Shown here: positions 1 through 4,695 of the stretch, piece after piece
How the letters are laid out: the number at the start of each line of letters is the position of its first letter
How positions within the stretch are numbered: position 1 is the first letter of the stretch
Source of the DNA: Spartobacteria bacterium
GTDB lineage: Bacteria > Verrucomicrobiota > Verrucomicrobiia > Chthoniobacterales > UBA10450
Length of the DNA stretch: 8,005 nt
NCBI GenBank assembly: GCA_021324035.1
Contig: JAJPJU010000240.1
Span: forward strand, 1-8,005
Reading direction: 5' to 3'
The notes under the pieces: generated by a model
Database searches by the model: none
Told to the model about the DNA's origin: nothing
The model's input: the letters and a program-made list of their open reading frames with translations, nothing else
Translations under genes and position numbers: made by a program

Positions 1-109
1 CCTGGCGGACGATGAGCACGCCAAAGAAGGCGATGAACAGGCCCAGCCAGGTGGACATTCCCGGCTTCGCCGGCACCCCTTCCGAACCGGCATAGGGCGA
101 ACTGGTCAT
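1..109 (-). CDS. N-terminal fragment of a membrane protein of unknown function (partial, runs off the window)
   Basis: Read on the minus strand, an ATG at 109-107 opens a frame with no stop to the window edge, giving 36 residues. It begins MTSSPYAGSEGVPAKPGMST, a polar Gly/Pro/Ser-rich segment of about 20 residues, followed by the hydrophobic stretch WLGLFIAFFGVLIV (residues 21-34), which looks like the start of a transmembrane helix. The family cannot be recognised from so little. The gene is divergent from the plus-strand gene at 219 and shares a 109-bp intergenic region with it. No good Shine-Dalgarno site precedes the ATG. The internal ATG at residue 18 (MSTWLG) is an alternative start that would put the helix near the N-terminus. 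It is supported by the open frame and the clear hydrophobic segment only. Confidence 0.5.
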   Translation of the reverse strand, partial: MTSSPYAGSEGVPAKPGMSTWLGLFIAFFGVLIVRQ

Positions 110-218
110 ACCTGGGAACGATGCCCGGCGGCGCTCGCTGGATTCAAGCTAATTGTCGAAATGGGCCACCGTTTCCTGTTGTGGGAAAATGCGCCTATGA
201 ATTAGAATCGTTGTTCTT
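110..218. promoter_or_regulatory. Divergent intergenic region with a candidate promoter for the 219 gene
   Basis: This 109-bp gap separates the two divergent starts. On the plus strand TTGTGG (179-184) and TAGAAT (203-208) are separated by 18 bp and resemble sigma-70 -35 and -10 boxes (3/6 and 5/6 matches). A short dyad, TTTCC (172-176) and GGAAA (184-188), overlaps the -35 box and could be an operator, but it is only 5 bp per arm. Initiation about 7 bp after the -10 box would fall near 215, only a few bases before the GTG at 219, so the transcript could be nearly leaderless. No convincing minus-strand promoter was found. Confidence 0.3.
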
Positions 219-1571
219 GTGAAAGGGAACAGCTTTGTCGCTTTGGGGACGTCGATTGCAGTGCTGATATTTGCCGGACAGGCGCTTGGCGCCGGAGGTT
301 ATCAGCGGACCGACGACCGGAAGAAGACCCTGGTTTGGAATAATGATCCGAAGCCCGGGGACGCCGCGGAATGGACTGGCAAGCGCGATCCCGAGGGATA
401 CGCGGAAGGCCCCGGCACACTGACCTGGCTTCAGCCCCAAAAGCAGTCTTTGTTTTCCACCGGCTCGAACATCCCGAGCACCAAGAAGGTGCCGATCAGC
501 CGTTTAACCGGAACGATGGCGCACGGGAAATTTGAAGGCACAGTCACTACTGCCGAACGCGGAAAAACCTACTATGCCCGCTACGTGGGCGGTCAGCGAA
601 AAGGTAATTGGTCGCGCGAACCGATCATTGCCAAGGCCAGCGCCGCCGAGCCTGCGGCGACGAATGAATCGAAAAAGGCTCCCTCGGTGCCGGCAAAGCT
701 TGCAGCAGCTGAGAAAGTGGAATCTCCGGCCGAACCGAAAATCTCGGACGAAGCCGAACCGGAACCGCCGACCGAAGGACCAGACGAAGCAAAGCCAGAC
801 GACAGAGGTCAGAGGTCAGGGGTCAGCACGGCAAAGACGGCAACACCCCTCATCGCTCAAGCCAGTTCTGAAGCGGATGAGTCGGCCACGCCTCGTCAAC
901 AACCGGTAACCAAGAAGGCGGCGCTCGCGCCGGGAGCGGTTCGGGCGATCGAAAAACCAACCCAGACGGTTTCTAAAAAAACCGAAAAACCAAAGCAGAC
1001 TTCGGAAAAGATCCGAAAAGCCACCAGAGTTGAGACGCCGAAACCTGAGCCTTCTCAGGAACAAATTGAATCTCCGGCCGAAGGACCGCTCTCGACTCGC
1101 GTCGAGAAATCCGAGATCCAAAACCCAAAACCCGAAACTGGCTCCTCTCATTTGTCCGCCGAAGCTTCAGCGAAGGAGGAACCTTCATCCCTCAACATTC
1201 AACCTTCTGCCGAACAAACTCCGGTTGATAATTCGATTCGAACGTTGACCGGTCCGCCGGCTTCGTTGCGCGCGAAATTGACACCTCCGCCGGAGGCGGC
1301 TCCTCCACAGGAAATTCCCGCGTCCGCGATTGCGCCGGCGACTTCGTCCGCAAATACTCCGAAATTGAACGCAGTCCAGGCGATGGACATTGCGGACATT
1401 CAGGCGCGCACCAACGGTTACGATCTCGGCGATTATCAATTGCCCAAAGCCGAATACAACGCATCCGACGACACTTGGGCGGTCTCTTATAAGAGTAAGA
1501 GCGATAAAAAGACCAAGCATTTGAGCGTCACTGTCCAGGACAAGAGCGGTAAAGCGGAAGTCGGGAAGTAA
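219..1571 (+). CDS. Exported protein with MORN-like N-terminal region, long disordered linker and C-terminal PepSY-like domain
   Basis: This 450-residue protein starts at a GTG with no visible Shine-Dalgarno; an in-frame TGA at 198-200 and no ATG in between support this start. Residues 1-24 form a signal peptide or anchor (hydrophobic core about 6-23, likely cleavage near ALGAGG). Residues 52-72 and about 96-131 carry the W-x-G...GYAxGxGTLxW and G-x-F-x-G-x-V pattern of MORN-like repeats. Residues about 140-380 are low-complexity, rich in Lys, Pro, Glu, Ala and Ser, presumably a disordered spacer. Residues 383-450 form a compact C-terminal domain (IADIQARTNGYDLGDY, then DDTWAVSY and a final LSVTVQDKSGKA), which reads like a small PepSY-type alpha/beta fold. 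The function is unknown; a periplasmic or envelope role is inferred from the signal peptide. Repeat-derived sequence sits inside the linker, suggesting that this part tolerates insertion. Confidence 0.8.
   Translation: MKGNSFVALGTSIAVLIFAGQALGAGGYQRTDDRKKTLVWNNDPKPGDAAEWTGKRDPEGYAEGPGTLTWLQPQKQSLFSTGSNIPSTKKVPISRLTGTMAHGKFEGTVTTAERGKTYYARYVGGQRKGNWSREPIIAKASAAEPAATNESKKAPSVPAKLAAAEKVESPAEPKISDEAEPEPPTEGPDEAKPDDRGQRSGVSTAKTATPLIAQASSEADESATPRQQPVTKKAALAPGAVRAIEKPTQTVSKKTEKPKQTSEKIRKATRVETPKPEPSQEQIESPAEGPLSTRVEKSEIQNPKPETGSSHLSAEASAKEEPSSLNIQPSAEQTPVDNSIRTLTGPPASLRAKLTPPPEAAPPQEIPASAIAPATSSANTPKLNAVQAMDIADIQARTNGYDLGDYQLPKAEYNASDDTWAVSYKSKSDKKTKHLSVTVQDKSGKAEVGK
720..1082 (+). repeat. 15-bp direct repeat within the linker (720-734 and 1068-1082)
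   Basis: GAATCTCCGGCCGAA occurs at 720-734 and again at 1068-1082, in the same reading frame, encoding ESPAE at residues 168-172 and 284-288. It suggests internal duplication in the low-complexity linker, though biased composition makes a partly chance match possible. Confidence 0.55.
804..824 (+). repeat. Heptanucleotide tandem repeat AGAGGTC x3, in frame inside the CDS
   Basis: Three consecutive 7-mers are visible: AGAGGTC (804-810), AGAGGTC (811-817) and AGGGGTC (818-824), followed by AG. They lie in the linker of the exported MORN/PepSY-like protein and encode part of DDRGQRSGVS (residues 194-203), which breaks the surrounding Glu/Pro/Lys pattern. Short heptameric repeats of this kind are usually intergenic, so this looks like a repeat tract that arose in or was captured by the reading frame. 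Confidence 0.6.
1091..1106. repeat. Perfect 6-bp inverted repeat (hairpin) within the CDS
   Basis: CTCGAC (1091-1096) and GTCGAG (1101-1106) are perfect reverse complements around a TCGC loop. The hairpin lies just before the second heptamer tract in the coding linker and may be part of the same inserted repeat mosaic. Confidence 0.45.
1116..1136 (+). repeat. Degenerate heptamer tandem repeat (AYCCRAA type) within the CDS
   Basis: ATCCAAA (1116-1122), ACCCAAA (1123-1129) and ACCCGAA (1130-1136) form three imperfect 7-bp units. They are translated as part of SEIQNPKPETG (residues 298-308). The unit length matches the tract at 804-824 although the unit sequence differs, as in degenerate heptamer repeat families. 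Confidence 0.55.
1155..1210 (+). repeat. Palindrome followed by a YTTCAAC-type heptamer tract within the CDS
   Basis: TCCGCC (1155-1160) and GGAGGA (1175-1180) are near-complementary arms (one mismatch) around a segment containing the perfect palindrome GAAGCTTC (1161-1168). Immediately after come CTTCATC (1183-1189), CCTCAAC (1190-1196), ATTCAAC (1197-1203) and CTTCTGC (1204-1210), four imperfect heptamers. The combination of a palindrome and heptamers resembles dispersed intergenic repeats, yet here it is translated (residues about 313-331, including LSAEASAKEE). Confidence 0.45.
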
Positions 1572-1643
1572 ACAATTAACTCGCGGCCCGAAGCAAGAAT
1601 CGGGTGGACGCGTCACGGGGCGCTGTAGATTCATCGCAAACTG

Positions 1644-2465
1644 ATGAGTCAATCCAAGGAGCGCGATTACGTTCTCGGCACTCATGGGGACGAACTCGAA
1701 CGCCTCGGCGTGCAACACCGCGCCTGGCGCGATGTTGTCCTCGATTGCTGGCGAACCGCCGGAATCACCACCGGAAACAAGGTGTTGGATGTTGGTGCTG
1801 GTCCCGGCTACGCAACTGCCGACCTCGCCGAAATCGTCGGCCGCACCGGGAAAGTCGTCGCCGTCGAACGTTCGACCAATTTCGTAAACGCAATCGATCA
1901 CACCATCAAAACTCGCGGTCTTTCCAATGTGCAAGTCCACGAGCTCGATTTGATGAACGACGCTTTGCCGGACGGACCGTTCGATTTCAGCTGGTGCCGA
2001 TGGGTCCTTTGCTTCGTTTCGGATCCGAACGTCGTGGTCAGAAAAATATCGGATGCGTTGCGTCCCGGTGGTCGCGCGATCTTCCACGAATATGGCCATT
2101 ACACGACCTGGCAATTCGTCCCGCCACGCGCGAGTCATGAAGAATTTCGCAATCACGTCGTGGCTACCTGGCGCGGCTCCGGCGGCGATCCCGACACGGG
2201 ACTGCGACTCCCGGCTTGGCTGAAGAGCAACGGTTTCGCTGTTCGCTCCATTGTTCCGCGAATTTTTTGCATTCAGCCGGGTGATTACATGTGGCAATGG
2301 CCGGCCCAATTCATTCAGGTCCACCTGCTGCGATTGCAGGAGCTCGGACAAATTGATGCCGCATTCGCCGACCGGGTCCTGGCCGATCTGGCCGCGGCCG
2401 AGCGTGAAGTTCCGTCGTTCATGATGACGCCGCTTGTGCTCGAAATAGTCGCCGAAAAAACATAA
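1644..2465 (+). CDS. Class I SAM-dependent methyltransferase (UbiE/Methyltransf_11-like)
   Basis: The 273-residue cytoplasmic protein has a standard Rossmann methyltransferase core. Motif I is VLDVGAGPGY (residues 47-56), the SAM-binding glycine loop. The acidic residue that binds the ribose hydroxyls is E75 in VVAVERS. HELDLMN (99-105) follows, then the motif IV region FDFSWCRWVLCF (113-124), and LRPGGRAIFHEY (139-150) is the post-core strand. A C-terminal extension (about 150-273) with GGDPDTGLRLPAWLKSNGF is of the type seen in small-molecule or natural-product methyltransferases. The acceptor substrate cannot be told from sequence. ATG at 1644 is supported by an in-frame TAG at 1626-1628 just upstream; no Shine-Dalgarno is visible. 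It lies 72 bp after the preceding gene and 45 bp before the L,D-transpeptidase gene, so cotranscription is possible, but a functional link is not evident. Confidence 0.9.
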   Translation: MSQSKERDYVLGTHGDELERLGVQHRAWRDVVLDCWRTAGITTGNKVLDVGAGPGYATADLAEIVGRTGKVVAVERSTNFVNAIDHTIKTRGLSNVQVHELDLMNDALPDGPFDFSWCRWVLCFVSDPNVVVRKISDALRPGGRAIFHEYGHYTTWQFVPPRASHEEFRNHVVATWRGSGGDPDTGLRLPAWLKSNGFAVRSIVPRIFCIQPGDYMWQWPAQFIQVHLLRLQELGQIDAAFADRVLADLAAAEREVPSFMMTPLVLEIVAEKT

Positions 2466-2510
2466 TTCCTACGCGCGCGAGGCACGCGGCCAGCTTTTGG
2501 AAGAAGCGCT

Positions 2511-3098
2511 ATGAAGCTTCTCCTCCTGACTGTTTTTACATTTTTGTTTAGCGCCGCCACACACGCCCTCGGCGAGCCGGCAGTCGTCATCAGCATCGCC
2601 GACCAGAAACTTGCTCTGGTCGAGAACGGCGAACCGGTCGCTCAATTCCCGGTCTCGACCTCGAAATTCGGCGTCGGGGATCGCCCCGGCAGTTACGCCA
2701 CACCATTGGGCTTTCTCGAGATCGCATCCAAAATCGGAGCGAACGCGCCCCTCGGCACTGTGTTCAAATCGCGGAGTGCCACCCGTGAAATTCTTCGTCC
2801 AAACGCCCGGGGACGCGACCCTATCGTCACGCGAATTCTGTGGTTGCGCGGCTTGGAGAGACGCAACGCTCGCGCCTATGAACGAGCCATTTACATTCAC
2901 GGCACACCGGTGGAACGACTGATTGGCCGTCCGGCCAGTTACGGTTGCATTCGGATGCGGTCGCGTGACGTCGCCCATTTGTTCAATGAAGTAAACGTAG
3001 GAACACGCATCGCGGTGTTTACCTGCCATCTGCGAGACGCGATCGCGCGCGTCAGTGACGGCGCATTGCAAACTCAATTGGGTTTCGCCTCCAACTAA
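2511..3098 (+). CDS. Secreted L,D-transpeptidase (YkuD/ErfK family)
   Basis: This 195-residue protein starts with a Sec signal peptide (MKLLLLTVFTFLFSAATHA, cleavage likely near residue 19). The mature part is a single YkuD domain: VVISIADQKLALVENG (25-40) opens the fold, PGSYATPLGFLEI (59-71) is the usual strand-loop, and the catalytic segment carries IHGT with H130 and then SYGCIRM (143-149), with C146 as the expected nucleophile. Family enzymes form 3-3 peptidoglycan crosslinks or attach proteins to peptidoglycan in the periplasm. The common SHGC signature is SYGC here, with Tyr144 replacing His. The C-terminal tail after about residue 172 is short. GGAAG at 2499-2503, 7 bases before the ATG, is the best Shine-Dalgarno candidate in the window. 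A short Ldt with no separate peptidoglycan-binding domain could also be a minor cell-wall editing enzyme. Confidence 0.92.
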   Translation: MKLLLLTVFTFLFSAATHALGEPAVVISIADQKLALVENGEPVAQFPVSTSKFGVGDRPGSYATPLGFLEIASKIGANAPLGTVFKSRSATREILRPNARGRDPIVTRILWLRGLERRNARAYERAIYIHGTPVERLIGRPASYGCIRMRSRDVAHLFNEVNVGTRIAVFTCHLRDAIARVSDGALQTQLGFASN

Positions 3099-3117
3099 TC
3101 GCGCGCCACTTTGGAAC

Positions 3118-3140
3118 GCGACGAGTCCCCGCGTCGCTTT
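3118..3140 (+). terminator. Weak hairpin with short T-run after the L,D-transpeptidase gene
   Basis: GCGACG (3118-3123) and CGTCGC (3132-3137) form a 6-bp GC-rich stem with an 8-base loop, followed by only TTT. It sits 19 bases after the stop codon at 3098. The position suits a terminator, but the T-run is very short. Confidence 0.3.
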
Positions 3141-3173
3141 CACAACGTGGGTTAGCTTCGAACAGCGAAAAGC

Positions 3174-3194
3174 AGTGCGAGGAGGCACCGCACT
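3174..3194 (+). promoter_or_regulatory. Stem-loop presenting AGGAGG in its loop, upstream of the MATE gene
   Basis: AGTGCG (3174-3179) and CGCACT (3189-3194) are perfect complements, and the 9-base loop begins with AGGAGG (3180-3185), a perfect anti-Shine-Dalgarno match. No start codon lies at a normal distance downstream, so this is not the ribosome binding site of the MATE ATG at 3250. It could be chance or part of a leader structure. Confidence 0.25.
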
Positions 3195-3223
3195 CCATAT
3201 CGATTTCGATTGCGGCTCGAGCA

Positions 3224-3253
3224 ATGGCTGCGGCACATTACAGCGCCGCATGA
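3224..3253 (+). other. Possible 9-codon upstream ORF overlapping the MATE start (ATGA)
   Basis: ATG at 3224 opens a 9-codon frame (MAAAHYSAA) whose TGA at 3251-3253 overlaps the MATE ATG at 3250-3252 in an ATGA junction, the arrangement typical of translational coupling. No Shine-Dalgarno sits close before it. This short ORF may be fortuitous. Confidence 0.2.
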
Positions 3254-4629
3254 AAGACCTCACCCAGGGCTCAGTCATCAGGCACATGCTGCACATGTCG
3301 GCTTTCATGGCCGTGAGCATGATCGTCCAAACGCTCTACCTGCTGGCCGACCTTTTCTGGGTTGGACATCTCGGCAAGGAAGCGATCGCTGCAGTCGGCG
3401 TCGCCGGAAACTTGAACATGATTATTTTGGCAGTGACGCAAATGCTGGGAGTCGGGACAACCGCATTAGTTGCCCAGGCCGCTGGCAGAAAGGACCAGGC
3501 CCGCGCCGAGCTCGTATTTAATCAGTCCTGCGTGATGTCGATCTGGATCGCAATCGCGCTCGGTATCATCGGATTTTTGTCAATTGACGGCTATGCGGCC
3601 TCGGTGAGCGCGAACGCAGAAACCGCGCGTCTGGCGAAGGCTTATCTTTACTGGTTTCTGCCCGGGTTGCTGCTGCAATTTCCGATTACTTCAATGGGTT
3701 CCGCACTGCGCGCGACGGGAATCGTGCAGGCACCGGTAATGATTTCCGTACTAAGCGTTGTTCTCAACATAGTCCTTGCACCTTTATTAATTTTTGGAAT
3801 CGGTCCGCTGCCCAAGCTCGGCGTCACAGGCGCGGCGCTGTCGACATTTATCGCGATCCTGTTTGCGACCGTGCTCCTCCTTTGGTACTTCGAAAAAAAA
3901 TTCCATTACCTGCGGTTTCGATTTTCGGAGTGGCGCGCACAATTCAAGATTTGGGCGGCAATGCTCAAAATTGGGGTGCCGGCCGGCGCAGAATTTGTGC
4001 TTCTTTTCGTTTACGTCCTGATTGTTTACGTAATCATTCGGAACTTTGGTCCGGCAGCCCAGGCCGGTTTCGGGGTTGGCGCGCGGGTGATGCAGGCGTT
4101 GTTCCTGCCGGTCGTTGCCCTGAGCTTCGCGGCGTCGCCAGTCGTGGGGCAGAACTTTGGCGGACGCCAGGCCCATCGTGTCCGGCATGCCGTGAAATCC
4201 GGCCTCGGGCTGGCAGCGCTGTTAATGCTCGTGCTAGCCGGAATTACCTGGGCGATTCCGGGCCCGATGATTCGCTGCTTTTCCAACGACCCGGCGGTGA
4301 TCCAATTCGGAAGCGATTATCTCCGCATCGTGGCGTTCAATTTCGTTAACGCCGGAATTGTTTTTACCAGCTCGAGCATGTTCCAGGGCTTGGGCAACAC
4401 CATCCCGCCTTTGCTCAGCTCGGCCTCGCGTCTGTTTATTTTTGCGATCCCGGCGCTGCTCCTGTCCTACCGGCCCGATTTTCAGATCAAGGCCGTCTGG
4501 TACCTCTCCGTAGGATCGCAATTGCTTCAGGCTTGTATCAATCTCCTGTTGCTGCGACGCGAACTGCACAAAAAATTGAAGTTCGAAGACGGCCCGGATT
4601 TCGTTCCGGCGAGCGCGACCGCGGCGTAA
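3250..4629 (+). CDS. MATE-family efflux transporter
   Basis: The protein is 459 residues from the ATG at 3250, a normal MATE length, and is almost entirely hydrophobic with about 12 predicted transmembrane segments in two homologous halves. The first half begins with LLADLFWVGHLGKEAIAAVG (31-50), the family signature with D34 in the first helix; the second half contains GFGVGARVMQALFLPVVALS (273-292) and VGQNFGGRQAHR (299-310), a conserved loop. A polar, Lys/Asp-containing cytoplasmic tail (about 437-459) ends the protein. MATE proteins expel cationic drugs or toxic metabolites in exchange for Na+ or H+ across the inner membrane. The open frame extends upstream to 3055, overlapping the L,D-transpeptidase gene, but that extension (WNATSPRVAF etc.) is polar and unlike MATE termini, so 3250 is preferred; no Shine-Dalgarno is visible. 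The substrate and coupling ion are unknown. Confidence 0.92.
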   Translation: MKDLTQGSVIRHMLHMSAFMAVSMIVQTLYLLADLFWVGHLGKEAIAAVGVAGNLNMIILAVTQMLGVGTTALVAQAAGRKDQARAELVFNQSCVMSIWIAIALGIIGFLSIDGYAASVSANAETARLAKAYLYWFLPGLLLQFPITSMGSALRATGIVQAPVMISVLSVVLNIVLAPLLIFGIGPLPKLGVTGAALSTFIAILFATVLLLWYFEKKFHYLRFRFSEWRAQFKIWAAMLKIGVPAGAEFVLLFVYVLIVYVIIRNFGPAAQAGFGVGARVMQALFLPVVALSFAASPVVGQNFGGRQAHRVRHAVKSGLGLAALLMLVLAGITWAIPGPMIRCFSNDPAVIQFGSDYLRIVAFNFVNAGIVFTSSSMFQGLGNTIPPLLSSASRLFIFAIPALLLSYRPDFQIKAVWYLSVGSQLLQACINLLLLRRELHKKLKFEDGPDFVPASATAA

Positions 4630-4695
4630 ATTCATTTCTTGCATTCGGTTGGTTGCAAAACCAGTTTTCTGGCTCCGTTTCAAAACCACCAACCT
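4630..4695 (+). promoter_or_regulatory. Short intergenic leader with nested inverted repeats before the tricorn-like gene
   Basis: This 66-bp gap carries GGTTGGT (4647-4653) paired with ACCAACC (4688-4694), the latter ending one base before the ATG at 4696, and inside it CCAG-TTTT-CTGG (4661-4672). Folded, this could occlude the start codon region. There is no T-run suitable for a terminator and no Shine-Dalgarno. Confidence 0.3.

Noticed and set aside
532..909. 125-codon Arg/Pro-rich frame overlapping the 219 gene in another frame
   Set aside because: Its composition is what a +1 reading of a Lys/Pro/Glu-rich linker produces, and it has no supporting start signal.
804..1210. Heptamer tracts considered as a CRISPR array or insertion-sequence remnant
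   Set aside because: Units are 7 bp without spacers, no terminal inverted repeats or transposase fragments are present, and the reading frame stays open.
1587..1604. CCCGA/TCGGG inverted repeat after the 219 gene as a terminator
   Set aside because: The stem is only 5 bp with an 8-base loop and no T-run follows.
1185..2351. 388-codon open frame on the minus strand, opposite the end of the MORN/PepSY-like gene and most of the methyltransferase gene
   Set aside because: It spans two convincing plus-strand genes and their spacer, its translation shows no recognisable domain, and long antisense frames are expected opposite GC-biased codons.
3055..3249. N-terminal extension of the MATE frame back to an ATG at 3055
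   Set aside because: The extra 65 residues overlap the end of the L,D-transpeptidase gene, are polar and unlike MATE N-termini; starting at 3250 gives a standard-length protein.
2469..3320. 283-codon open frame on the minus strand opposite the L,D-transpeptidase gene
   Set aside because: The plus strand encodes a complete YkuD domain with signal peptide and catalytic residues; the antisense product has no recognisable features.
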